Notes: generated from the sequence alone by a model not told the origin. DNA of 64,000 bases from Pseudomonas sp. 6D_7.1_Bac1 (GCF_025465945.1 NZ_JANLNW010000019.1:1-64000); one strand, 5' to 3'; positions 46,778 to 55,148 are shown, numbered from the stretch's first letter. Made by a program: numbers and translations.

Positions 46778-48019
46778 ATGATCGAATTATCACGGGCTAA
46801 TATTAATCCCTGTGCTGTAAGTCTCGAGTCCTTAGCCAAGACGGAACGCGACAATAGCAGCGCTGCGGTCCTGACTAATAAAACGTCCATGACACTCAAA
46901 GAAGTCGTCGAGAGCGTCAAAGAAAAAACCGGTATTGTCACCAAACACCTGGAACCCTTGCAGGGCGTTGCAAAAGAATACAACTGTATTATCGGAATTC
47001 GTCCAGTCGATCCGCTCGCCACCGGGTTGATCGAAGAAGGGCACTCGACCAAAGACATGAGTATCAAAGGCAAGAGTGCTTCCTGGGGGCCGCAGGCGGG
47101 TACGATTTGTGTCGATCAGACTTACAGCAAACTGGAAGGTCAGACAGAGCGGGTTAAGGCGTTCAGTAAAAAAACCGAAGGGTGCATCGATAATAAAACT
47201 ATATTTTCAGTGCCGCTGACTATTTCGATGGCGCGTCTGGATTACCTGCTGGCGTCTGAAAAACTCACGGATCGTACGCTCGAAAATATTTCTGGGGTGA
47301 TCAAATTCAATGCGCCCAGCCCCAGTGGCACCATTTATAACTTCGAAGCAACACGGCAGGAAGATGGCAAGTTTGCTATCAGCAGTCATGGCAAACCGAT
47401 TCAGGTTCTCGCGGCCGAACCCGGTGGCAAAGCCATCACGGCTGACTATGACTTATATGTCATTGCCCCTCACATCAGTGATATGGGACCGGAGGATGTT
47501 TACCCCATTCCGGATGTGACCCACGGCGAGTTTACGAAGCGCACCGCGGATTATAGTGACTCCAGCAAGGAAAAGCTGTTGAGTGAAATGAAATATGAGA
47601 ACGATAAGGGCGAGGTAAAAGGCGACTATACAAGTGAAGTGGGTTTTTATGACAACGCGGATAAAAAAATTGGCAACGCTTCGCGGCGCGATGAAAAGAT
47701 GATCCCGATACTTAACAAAGCCATGGTCGGTGAGGGCGCACCGGCGGTGGTGCATCATGCTACGGATACCAGTAACCCAGTCACCGAAGATGCGGCAAAC
47801 TACCCAGCCACTTTTGCATTGCCGACCAAACTCGGCATCTACAATGAAATCACAGTCATCGAAAACCAAGAACAAATGCTCAAGTTTATTCAGCAGGCGA
47901 AGGACAGTGGTTATCACGTGCCATTGAATCCACTGTGGGAGGGAGGACTTGCCGATGTCGTTCGTTCTTCTTTCACCGATGAGAAGGAGAACTTTAAAAA
48001 TAACTTCAAGCGCGTCTGA
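46778..48019 (+). CDS. ExoY-like nucleotidyl cyclase toxin, copy 2
   Basis: A 413-residue paralogue of the preceding gene with the full catalytic set: Lys92 and Lys99 (STKDMSIKGKSASWGPQAG), Asp223/Asp225 (TADYDL), His327 and Asn333 (HHATDTSNP, then NYPATFALP). It carries an insertion of about 13 residues near residue 270-285 compared with copy 1. Its leader (GAAGGTTACATATGATC) almost repeats that of copy 1 (GAAGATTACATATGATC), showing tandem duplication. Secretion through the neighbouring T3SS is inferred from location and family, not shown. Confidence 0.88.
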   Translation: MIELSRANINPCAVSLESLAKTERDNSSAAVLTNKTSMTLKEVVESVKEKTGIVTKHLEPLQGVAKEYNCIIGIRPVDPLATGLIEEGHSTKDMSIKGKSASWGPQAGTICVDQTYSKLEGQTERVKAFSKKTEGCIDNKTIFSVPLTISMARLDYLLASEKLTDRTLENISGVIKFNAPSPSGTIYNFEATRQEDGKFAISSHGKPIQVLAAEPGGKAITADYDLYVIAPHISDMGPEDVYPIPDVTHGEFTKRTADYSDSSKEKLLSEMKYENDKGEVKGDYTSEVGFYDNADKKIGNASRRDEKMIPILNKAMVGEGAPAVVHHATDTSNPVTEDAANYPATFALPTKLGIYNEITVIENQEQMLKFIQQAKDSGYHVPLNPLWEGGLADVVRSSFTDEKENFKNNFKRV

Positions 48020-48099
48020 CAGCGTTTACCGAGAAACCAGATGCCCTTCACCTATCATCGTTGCCATGCCCGATTGAAACCTCATATGGCAACGTGTTA

Positions 48100-48122
48100 C
48101 GGACTTACCCGTGGTAAGTCCG
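48100..48122. terminator. Bidirectional hairpin between exoY-like copy 2 and sctW
   Basis: CGGACTTACC-CGT-GGTAAGTCCG followed by CTGTTTGT, between convergent genes. Confidence 0.65.
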
Positions 48123-48129
48123 CTGTTTG

Positions 48130-49227
48130 TCATACGCCTTGGTCCGAGAGCTTTTCCTGGTACTCGGCAAACGCGTTCGAAATCATTTTCCGCTGCTCGT
48201 CATCCTCGAAACAGTCATCGGTCATTAATTTGACCAACTCCCCCATTTGCCGCACATACGCGTAGTGCAACGTCTCGTCGGGAACCTGCCGGGCGGTTCG
48301 CTGCTCGATCCAGTCGGCTTGCATCCAGGACTGCTGGGCGATCTCCAGCAAGGTTTCGATGACAGCGTCGCCGTCCAGGCCATCGATGTGTAGCGTTTGT
48401 GCGACGCGCTGACAATGATCCTCCATCCCGAGAAACATCATGATCCGTTTCAGGTCGGTAATGACGGCCGCAAGCTGGGTGTCCATCGCCGGTCCTTCAG
48501 CCGAAAGTTCGAAGGCTAATGCGCGAATCAGTGTTTTCAGCTTGCGTTTGCGATCCTGCAGATGGCGAAATTCCTCGAACCATTGCACCAGACGAGTACG
48601 CCGCGACGTCGCACGCTGGTACAGGTGTTTGAGCTCGGCGAAACTGCTTTTGCCGGTTGCGCCAAACTCCAGCCGGGAGAAGAGTTGTAACGTCCATTCA
48701 TCATCGGCCATCACTGCCGACAAGGCGTCGTCCAGGCGCTTGCGACGTGCGCCGGAGAGGTTCTTGCCCGCCAGCAGATGGGCCAGCAGCAAGGCCATTT
48801 CACCGGCATCGAGACCGCCTTCGCGCATGGCCTCCATGAGATCGGATGCCTCATCGATGCCTGAGGCGCGCTTATGTAGATCGTCAAGTTGGGTCGAGGC
48901 CGTTGCCGTGATGTGTTTGACCAATTGTTGCAGCATCGAGCGTGAGCGTGGGCGTTCGGCTTTTCCGTCGCTCGTCCCACGTCCGGCAGCGCGCTGTCGT
49001 GAGCCCAGCGCAAAGCCCATATTCTCCAGGGTTTCGGCCAGTGCGTCTTCTACCCTGTCGACGGGCAAGAACTCGAAGCCACCCGTCTGCATGTCGAGTT
49101 CGTCGCGCGCTAGTTCAATGGCTGATTGCGAGGGGAAAATTTGCGTTGCGCTGGTCGGTGGCCGTTGTGGCGTATTTTGAATCGCCAGCGCTGGCTTGAG
49201 ACTTGCGGAGTCGGTCTTGTTGATCAT
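48130..49227 (-). CDS. sctW: T3SS gatekeeper SctW (SsaL-like)
   Basis: A 365-residue helical protein of the YopN/SepL/SsaL family, which holds back effectors until translocators are exported. It has an N-terminal chaperone-binding stretch, three helical X-bundle-like repeats (ASDLMEAMREGGLDAGEMALLLAHLLAGK; LIRALAFELSAEG) and a TyeA-like C-terminal part. AGGA lies upstream of the ATG, supporting a start that overlaps the sctL 3' end by 113 bases. It is the last gene of the needle operon. Confidence 0.85.
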   Translation of the reverse strand: MINKTDSASLKPALAIQNTPQRPPTSATQIFPSQSAIELARDELDMQTGGFEFLPVDRVEDALAETLENMGFALGSRQRAAGRGTSDGKAERPRSRSMLQQLVKHITATASTQLDDLHKRASGIDEASDLMEAMREGGLDAGEMALLLAHLLAGKNLSGARRKRLDDALSAVMADDEWTLQLFSRLEFGATGKSSFAELKHLYQRATSRRTRLVQWFEEFRHLQDRKRKLKTLIRALAFELSAEGPAMDTQLAAVITDLKRIMMFLGMEDHCQRVAQTLHIDGLDGDAVIETLLEIAQQSWMQADWIEQRTARQVPDETLHYAYVRQMGELVKLMTDDCFEDDEQRKMISNAFAEYQEKLSDQGV

Positions 49228-49885
49228 CAGTGAGTTCCTCGCGGCTGGCCTGCCTTAAGCGCGACAGGAGTGATTGAAGATGGAGATCCAGATCAATTTG
49301 CAGAGTGAAAAGGTGCGTCTCCAGCAGCGCTTGAGTGTTTTTCAGAGCGCTGTCAGTGATCACACGAACCTGGCTGTAAGAGGAAAAGGTATCTTTCGCT
49401 GTCGTTTCACTCGACGTTGAAACGCGTAATGTGATGGCCTCATCGCTGAGAAAATGCATGAGCCGTTGTTGCACCCGACGAATAATCAGCTCGGTGGCGT
49501 CTTGTTCACCGATGAACTCCTCCAGTACCGCACCGACAAGAACACGCAGACGTGTATCGAGGTGCTGGGCTATCGTGGTTTCGAGTTCAGTTTCTGCGAC
49601 AAGCCATTCCAGCGTTTCATCGATGAGTGTCGTACGCAGCGAAGCGAGTTCGCTGGCGGCATCGGCAAGGCCTTGATGATGTGCTTCGTCGCGGATCTGT
49701 TGAGCATCGCGCTGAGCGTCGGCCAGGCTTGCACGGGCTTGTTGCCGTATTGCCTCGGCCTCTTCGCGGGCTTTGACAAGCATTGAGGTGGTGTTGAAGT
49801 AGTCCGCCAGTTCAACGGCAGGAATGATCGCGCTATGGGGTGTGGCACCGGAAAGATAAACGCATGGGATATTCAGGGCGCTCAT
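49115..49885 (-). CDS. sctL: T3SS stator protein SctL
   Basis: A 256-residue YscL/FliH/SsaK-type protein that links the ATPase to SctQ. It has a central coiled coil (KAREEAEAIRQQARASLADAQRDAQQIRDEA) and a VxxxLxEFI-type helical domain (LRVLVGAVLEEFIGEQDATELIIRRVQ). It is about 30 residues longer than SsaK; the Arg/Gln/Ser-rich C-terminal extension is the part that overlaps sctW. ATGA overlap with sctK. Confidence 0.88.
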   Translation of the reverse strand: MSALNIPCVYLSGATPHSAIIPAVELADYFNTTSMLVKAREEAEAIRQQARASLADAQRDAQQIRDEAHHQGLADAASELASLRTTLIDETLEWLVAETELETTIAQHLDTRLRVLVGAVLEEFIGEQDATELIIRRVQQRLMHFLSDEAITLRVSTSSETTAKDTFSSYSQVRVITDSALKNTQALLETHLFTLQIDLDLHLQSLLSRLRQASREELTDDQQDRLRKSQASAGDSKYATTATDQRNANFPLAISH

Positions 49886-50472
49886 AGGAATCGTCCTATT
49901 CTGATCAACCCGTTGACTGCGTTTTCAGGTATTGCGATGGCTTTATCAGTGATACGAGGTAACTGCATGGCCAGCATGCGACTCACCGGGCAATCGCTGG
50001 CGTCTCGAAGCCACCAGCGCGTGCCGATGCCGAGTGCGGTGTTGGTTAGCGTATCGGCCGGCACGGCGTGTTCGCTGCGACTCCAGCCGTGGTGCAACGC
50101 CAGCAGTTGGTCGCAATCGCGTTCGTCAATATGCGGCATAAGTGCCTGACGGCAGGCTTTCATCAGTAAGTGGTCGGGGCAGTTCAGTGCAATCACCCCG
50201 AGCGCGATGATCAGTTGGGTAAAGCGTGGTTCCAGCGAGAGCAGGACTTGTTGCTGCGTATTGAGGGCGCCGGGTAGCGCTGCCAATTCGAAGCCATGGT
50301 GTTGGAGAATCAACTTGTCGATGCCCGGCCGACAAGCCGGGTAGCGTTGATAGCTGGTCTGCCATTGGGCGAGCTCACGCTGAGTCCACCAATCGTCGTG
50401 CATCCACGCCCCGGGTTGCCAGCCGAGTTGGTGCAAGCGCTGCACGGAATTGGATATTGATGTCACTGTCAT
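49882..50472 (-). CDS. sctK: T3SS sorting platform protein SctK
   Basis: A 196-residue protein in the sctJ-sctK-sctL slot. It is Trp/His/Leu-rich, with patterns like YscK/PscK and the SPI-2 protein STM1410 (LGVIALNCPDHLLMKACRQALMPHIDE). SctK connects SctD to the SctQ pods. It overlaps sctJ and sctL by 4 bases each. The call leans on position. Confidence 0.75.
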   Translation of the reverse strand: MTVTSISNSVQRLHQLGWQPGAWMHDDWWTQRELAQWQTSYQRYPACRPGIDKLILQHHGFELAALPGALNTQQQVLLSLEPRFTQLIIALGVIALNCPDHLLMKACRQALMPHIDERDCDQLLALHHGWSRSEHAVPADTLTNTALGIGTRWWLRDASDCPVSRMLAMQLPRITDKAIAIPENAVNGLIRIGRFL

Positions 50473-51209
50473 CGCTGGTCAGACCTGAGCAGTCGACCGT
50501 ATAACATCATTGCGGCAAGTACGGCCAAAGCGCCCAAGGACAAAGCGAGCAACAGACGGTTTTGTGCGAGCCACGCCCACCTGTCGCTCTGATCCCCAAC
50601 CGCCATGTCCGGTTCGGAAAGGGATTGATAGCGATAGTCGGCAGCCTGCAGCACGATGCTGATGTTCTCGGCCCGCAAGTTCGGCACGCTGTTGTAGATC
50701 AGGCTTTTTATGTCCGTTTCGCGGTTGAGCAAGTTGCGTTCGGGGCTGTATTTGATGAACACCGAGGCCGAGGGTTTAGGTGTTTCGCGCGGGTTCTGAC
50801 TGATGCCTTCGCCAATCGATACCTGTGCAATGATGACGCCGTCCATTGCCCGCAACATTTTTTCCAACTGTTGTTCTTTCAGGTAGGTGATCTTCGCGTG
50901 CTCCTGGGCCGGTGAGGTCACCAATTGACCAGAGGGAAACAAATCCTCCATCGTTGCCACTTTTTTTCGTGGCAAGCCATTTTGTCGCAAAAGCTCGACC
51001 GCATTGACGAACTGCCCCTTGTCGACCTTGATCGTGACAAGTCCACCTTTTGCGACCTCCTTTTGCGCATCGATATTGCGTAGCAGCAGCATGGCCAGCA
51101 TCTGATTGGCTTCGGCTTCGGACAGCTCGCTATACAGATCGATTTTGCAACCGGCCAACATCAACGCGAACATACAGATGCAGCCAAAACGTAACAGGCG
51201 TTTGGTCAT
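50469..51209 (-). CDS. sctJ: T3SS inner-membrane ring lipoprotein SctJ
   Basis: A 246-residue YscJ/PrgK/SsaJ-family lipoprotein. It has signal peptide and lipobox LAGC (Cys21) followed by KIDLYSELSEAEANQMLAMLL, RING domain motifs (AKITYLKEQQLEKMLRAMDGVIIAQVSI, PSASVFIKYSP) and a C-terminal TM helix. It overlaps sctI by ATGA. Confidence 0.95.
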   Translation of the reverse strand: MTKRLLRFGCICMFALMLAGCKIDLYSELSEAEANQMLAMLLLRNIDAQKEVAKGGLVTIKVDKGQFVNAVELLRQNGLPRKKVATMEDLFPSGQLVTSPAQEHAKITYLKEQQLEKMLRAMDGVIIAQVSIGEGISQNPRETPKPSASVFIKYSPERNLLNRETDIKSLIYNSVPNLRAENISIVLQAADYRYQSLSEPDMAVGDQSDRWAWLAQNRLLLALSLGALAVLAAMMLYGRLLRSDQR

Positions 51210-51538
51210 TGCATGCTCACCAGCTTATTGACGCCTTGGGCAAGGGCTCCGGCGGTCTTTGCGATCAGGTCGACCTCAACGATGGAGTGCAGCATGTTCG
51301 ATTGTGCGGAGAGCATCTTTAACGGGCTATCAAGCACGCTTTCGCGCGCATTGGCGATGCTGCTATCCACGTCTTGAGATTTTTCTTGCAGGTTGGTTAG
51401 CGCAAACGCCTCAGGGGTTTTTGCTGTATGGCCGAATAGCGCTTGGGTGAAGGCCTCGATGTCAGCCGGAGCGACGACGGGAGGCACGGAATCGGCGGAT
51501 GCTTGCATTGCAGTCATGCGGGTGGCTTCGATTTCCAT
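51206..51538 (-). CDS. sctI: T3SS inner rod protein SctI
   Basis: A 110-residue protein at the ssaI position. The C-terminal half (LDSPLKMLSAQSNMLHSIVEVDLIAKTAGALAQGVNKLVSMQ) has the conserved amphipathic pattern of YscI/PrgJ/SsaI rod subunits, with M-x-Q-x and V-x-x-D/K-x-x-x-K. A short spacer separates it from the sctG-type gene. Confidence 0.85.
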   Translation of the reverse strand: MEIEATRMTAMQASADSVPPVVAPADIEAFTQALFGHTAKTPEAFALTNLQEKSQDVDSSIANARESVLDSPLKMLSAQSNMLHSIVEVDLIAKTAGALAQGVNKLVSMQ

Positions 51539-51546
51539 TTGATTTT

Positions 51547-51855
51547 TTATCCAAGTAATGGGTGCGTGTAAGCCTGTACAGGCGACGGGCAGCGGCGAAC
51601 GGGATCGCTTTCGATCAAACGACGCAGCGTGTTTGCTTCGTCTGACGAGTTGTTGGCCAGCAGTTTCAGTGCGTCATCCACTTGTTTGAGCCCGATCAAT
51701 AAGGCGGCTTCGAGAATCTGCCGATCTCCTGAATCTTTGATCAGGTAGGGGAGCGCTGTACGGATAGTCTCGACCTGCTCGATAAAACCGTGGTTGACCG
51801 CCGCCAGGCTGGTCTCACTGATCAGGCGACAAATATCGGTGTCAAGCGTGTTCAT
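51547..51855 (-). CDS. sctG: SctG-type needle chaperone (SsaH-like)
   Basis: A 102-residue TPR-like protein. The segment VNHGFIEQVETIRTALPYLIKDSGDRQILEAALLIGLKQVDDALKLL follows SsaH closely (NHSLISQVHAMLPAL, LALLLAGLNEPLKAAKIL). With the SsaE-like protein it should cap the needle subunit encoded just upstream. It overlaps sctF by ATGA. Confidence 0.82.
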   Translation of the reverse strand: MNTLDTDICRLISETSLAAVNHGFIEQVETIRTALPYLIKDSGDRQILEAALLIGLKQVDDALKLLANNSSDEANTLRRLIESDPVRRCPSPVQAYTHPLLG

Positions 51856-52067
51856 ATTTTCTGAATGATCCCCGACAGCATGTCCTTGACGGCTTTCATC
51901 ACGGCACTTTGATAGGTGACGAAGGTGGAGTACTGCTGAATCGCAAATTGCGCCTGGAGCATGCGCACCGGATCGTTCATGTCGGCAGCAGTCATCTTTG
52001 ACTGAACGTCATTGCCGGCTTTCTCGACCATCTGTGAGAGCTGGTTATTGACGGTTTCGATATCCAT
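51852..52067 (-). CDS. sctF: T3SS needle protein SctF (SsaG-like)
   Basis: A 71-residue needle subunit, almost the length and sequence pattern of SsaG: MDIETVNNQLSQMVEKAGND, then LQAQFAIQQYSTFVTYQSAV and the closing MLSGIIQKI. The C-terminal helix forms the inner wall of the needle. It is the first gene of the needle operon, directly after the AraC-type regulator on the same strand. Confidence 0.95.
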   Translation of the reverse strand: MDIETVNNQLSQMVEKAGNDVQSKMTAADMNDPVRMLQAQFAIQQYSTFVTYQSAVMKAVKDMLSGIIQKI

Positions 52068-52073
52068 GGCCGA

Positions 52074-52796
52074 TTACCCTGCGTCGCTGGTTGTGCTGAT
52101 GAGATTTGTCTGGATGCGGAATTGGGTGGGGTTGCAGAGAAAACGCTTGCGAAAACTTTCAGTGAAGTGCCCGTGATTGGAAAAGCCGCATTCGAGGGCG
52201 ATATCGAGTATGCGCATGGGCGTCGACAGCAGCAGTTCGCGGGCATGGGTCAGCCGCCGCTCAAGCAGCCAGCGTTTCGCGGAAAGGCCGTATTTTTCCT
52301 GGAACAGAAGATTGAACTTGCGCAGCGGCATGTCGAACTCCTGCGCATACCGGGCGACCGACCACTGATTCAGCGAGTGCGTTTCGATAAATTCAAAGAA
52401 GGGCTCATCGCCGGTCATGATGTGCTGGAGCAGTGCCGAGAAGTAGCGCCGATCGACCCCCAGGCAATAGATGTAGGCAAAGCGCAAGAGCGTGTCGGGC
52501 GCGCCCCTGGCGAGCAGCTCAAGCACACTGATGACCTCGGCTTGTGCCTTCACCATTCTGATGGGGTCGCGCCAGAATAACGCGCGGTGGGGTGTGCCAA
52601 GCAGGTCCACAACATCGGCATATAACCGTTGGAAATCGGCGGGGTAGAAGTCGAAGTATTGAATATCGCTGCCCGTGTTGCAGGGGACAGCGTCGCTGTG
52701 TGCCACGACGACAGAGTTAGGCGCAATGACCTGTACTTTGCCGTCAACATGCACCTTGCCACCGTACTTACCGAATAAAAGTCGCACTGCTTGCAT
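52074..52796 (-). CDS. AraC-family T3SS activator (InvF/ExsA-like)
   Basis: A 240-residue regulator with a C-terminal AraC double helix-turn-helix (WSVARYAQEFDMPLRKFNLLFQEKYG; ILDIALECGFSNHGHFTESFRKRFLCNPTQFR). It lies 6 bases upstream of sctF on the same strand and is divergent from the translocon operon, so control of one or both is likely. The start at MQAVRLLFGKYG is chosen because GGGAGGA precedes it at ideal spacing; the frame extends to 52877 without a good site. In InvF-type systems the translocator chaperone is a co-activator; a SycD-like chaperone is encoded nearby. Confidence 0.88.
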   Translation of the reverse strand: MQAVRLLFGKYGGKVHVDGKVQVIAPNSVVVAHSDAVPCNTGSDIQYFDFYPADFQRLYADVVDLLGTPHRALFWRDPIRMVKAQAEVISVLELLARGAPDTLLRFAYIYCLGVDRRYFSALLQHIMTGDEPFFEFIETHSLNQWSVARYAQEFDMPLRKFNLLFQEKYGLSAKRWLLERRLTHARELLLSTPMRILDIALECGFSNHGHFTESFRKRFLCNPTQFRIQTNLISTTSDAG

Positions 52797-53172
52797 CGGT
52801 CCTCCCTGGTTATCAGTAACTGCTTTAGTTGCGCCCATGGTTACGCGTCGCCCGAGAAATATGCATCCGGTGTTCACCTGAAAGATGAGGGTGCTGGGCG
52901 GATTTCGATAGGCATTGAGTAAATATGTAAGGTGCGAGTGAGCAGTGAGTGTTCAGTCAAAACTGGAATGTTTGGCAGGATTTCAGAAGGGTGGGCTGGG
53001 CGGTTCCGTACTATTGGATGGTCGCCGCGTAAAGAAGTTGTAGTTAAGAAGTACTCTATTCGTGGCGATGAGTCAGGTTTGGCCTAGCGATATAGATGCT
53101 GTTTTTCATTAATGGATACGGCGCCGATGTCTTCAGCCATACCTGTGTTTGATACCCATGGAGAGTCCATAT
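52797..53172. other. Divergent promoter region of needle and translocon operons
   Basis: About 375 bases without a gene between the AraC-type regulator and the first filament gene. GGAG (53160-53163) is the binding site of the plus-strand gene. I could not identify a reliable -10/-35 pair or operator repeat. Confidence 0.5.
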
Positions 53173-53958
53173 ATGAATATGTCTGTAACACCGTCCGCTT
53201 CAATCAGTCCTCTTGAGGCTGCGCGCCCAACACCGCAGACCGTGGTGAATTCGCAATCGATGTTCAGTAACGGACTTCAGACCATGCAGAACATTATGTT
53301 GCAGCTCACTCAGTCGGGCAACGAACTGTTCGTGCAGATGAACAAGAAGTCCGAAATCGCCCGTGATGCGCAAGACAAGGCCAACCTGATCGAAGGCGTT
53401 ATGGCCAATCTGAAGAAACCAACGGACACGCTGGCGTTGCCTGAAAGTGCGGTCGTGTATATGCGGGCCAACAATATTCTGGTCGACGGCAAGACCATTG
53501 ATGAGTTTGTTGCCGCGAAGGCCGGGGCGCAGGCGAGTCTGGATACGTTGGCCGGCAAGATCGCTGCTGTTGGGTCTGATGGAATGCAGACTGGCTCCTG
53601 GCAAGAAGTACTGCAATACATGGACGATAACGACATAAAAGTCGAGGGGCAGAAGGCCACCGACTATGTCTGGAGTTTACCGGAAGTGGGTAATACCAGC
53701 GGTCAGAAGGTCAGTGTCGAGCATATGAATACGCTTCGCCAGGCGCTTGCGGATTCGATGAACTTTGATAAAGGCGATCTGATGATGGTGAAGTCTTCAC
53801 TTGAAACGGTAGCGGGTCGTGCAACAGATTTCAATCAGCAGAGCCAGCTGAAGTTACAACAAGTGATGCAGAACTACAGTACCTCCAATCAATTGACACA
53901 AAGCATGCAGAGCATGTTGGCTGAAATGACCAAAGGTACTGCTTCTGCCATCCGCTAA
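53173..53958 (+). CDS. SseB/EspA-like translocon filament protein, long form
   Basis: A 261-residue protein of the SseB/EspA family, which forms the sheath that extends the needle. The C-terminus (LKLQQVMQNYSTSNQLTQSMQSMLAEMTK) matches the EspA polymerisation helix in pattern, and the N-terminal helix KKSEIARDAQDKANLIEGVM matches SseB. The middle carries two copies of a YMxxNxIxVxGxxxxD motif. The start at MNMSVTPSAS is chosen by comparison with the short paralogue at 54464 and by GGAG upstream; the frame itself opens at 53149. Confidence 0.88.
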   Translation: MNMSVTPSASISPLEAARPTPQTVVNSQSMFSNGLQTMQNIMLQLTQSGNELFVQMNKKSEIARDAQDKANLIEGVMANLKKPTDTLALPESAVVYMRANNILVDGKTIDEFVAAKAGAQASLDTLAGKIAAVGSDGMQTGSWQEVLQYMDDNDIKVEGQKATDYVWSLPEVGNTSGQKVSVEHMNTLRQALADSMNFDKGDLMMVKSSLETVAGRATDFNQQSQLKLQQVMQNYSTSNQLTQSMQSMLAEMTKGTASAIR

Positions 53959-54084
53959 TAGTGTGTGCGGGGGGGCAGTTATAGCTGGGCGGTGGAGGCG
54001 AAAAAGTAAAGCACCGCTGGCTTTAGTAAGCATCAATGAGAGTGGCTGATTATTATCACCTTGCCCTGTAGAAAGGAGGAGTCT

Positions 54085-54441
54085 GTGGGAGAGCTTGAGA
54101 AGCTGAAAAGCATGCTTGTCGAACTTAATAAAAGTAAAGCAGTGTTTACGCACCAGGCGAAGGAGTTTGAGATGTTGCAGTCTGAGATCTCTGTGCTTGA
54201 ACAAAGTGCGGACTTTGATTCGGTGGCAAAAAAGAAGTTACAGAAGCTCAATGATTTTATGGCCCGTGATGGCAACCAAGCGCAACGTCAAATCGTCGAG
54301 AAGTTTGCGATATCTGAAATGAGTTTGAAAAAGGTTGGGGAACAACTGCGTTCGCTGTCCCTTGCCCATAACGAAGTAGCAGGAAACGGCGTACCCACGC
54401 CAAAAAAAAATGCGGTGAAAAAGTTCAACCGCGCCTTTGTC
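54085..54441 (+). CDS. Small coiled-coil protein, candidate SseA/CesAB-like chaperone
   Basis: A 118-residue, highly charged helical protein (GELEKLKSMLVELNKSKAVF, VLEQSADFDSVAKKKLQKLN) with a basic C-terminus, encoded between the two filament genes. The size, coiled-coil character and basic tail match SseA and CesAB, which keep the EspA-type subunit from polymerising in the cytosol. The start is a GTG with a strong AAAGGAGGA site; no sequence signature proves the family. Confidence 0.65.
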
Positions 54442-54463
54442 TGAACCCTCTGGAGAGTCAATT

Positions 54464-55015
54464 ATGAGTATTTCTGTCGCCCCGTCCGCTTCGATCAGCC
54501 CTCTTGAGGCTGCGCGCCCAACACCGCAGACCGTGGTGAATTCGCAATCGATGTTCAGTAACGGTCTGCAGACCATGCAGAACATCATGTTGCAGCTCAC
54601 TCAGTCGGGCAACGAACTGTTCGTGCAGATGAACAAGAAGTCCGAAATCGCCCGTGATGCGCAAGACAAGGCCAACCTGGTCGAAGGCGTCATGGCCAAT
54701 CTGACAAAACCGGAAGACAAGAAGGAACTGCCGGCCGGGGCCATTGAGTATATGAAAGCCAACAACATTCTGGTCGATGGCAAGACCATTGATGAGTTCA
54801 TGAGCGCGAAGGGCAAAACACTCGATAAAGGCGACTTGATGATGGTCAAGTCTTCGCTTGAAACGGTGGCAGGTCGTGCGACGGACTTCAACCAACAGAG
54901 CCAGCTGAAGTTGCAGCAAGTGATGCAGAACTACAGCACCTCCAACCAATTGACGCAAAGCATGCAGAGCATGCTGGCGGAAATGACCAAGGGTACCGCT
55001 TCGGCCATCCGCTGA
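54464..55015 (+). CDS. SseB/EspA-like translocon filament protein, short form
   Basis: A 183-residue paralogue of the gene at 53173. The first ~80 residues and the last ~60 are nearly identical to the long form, at DNA level too, while the middle is shorter and holds one YMKANNILVDGKTIDEF motif like that of SseB. The length matches SseB/EspA (about 190-195 residues), so this may be the ancestral form. GGAG precedes the ATG. Confidence 0.88.
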   Translation: MSISVAPSASISPLEAARPTPQTVVNSQSMFSNGLQTMQNIMLQLTQSGNELFVQMNKKSEIARDAQDKANLVEGVMANLTKPEDKKELPAGAIEYMKANNILVDGKTIDEFMSAKGKTLDKGDLMMVKSSLETVAGRATDFNQQSQLKLQQVMQNYSTSNQLTQSMQSMLAEMTKGTASAIR

Positions 55016-55148
55016 TCGGATACTGCGCTGGCCGGACAGGTTGCAGTGTTCCGGCCAGCAACGACTGATGAGCTTTCCACCGGTATCTGTAGCGGTAGTA
55101 CTGGACCGGGGAGGGCAGGTAAATCGGCAGTTATTGCAAGGAGTCATC

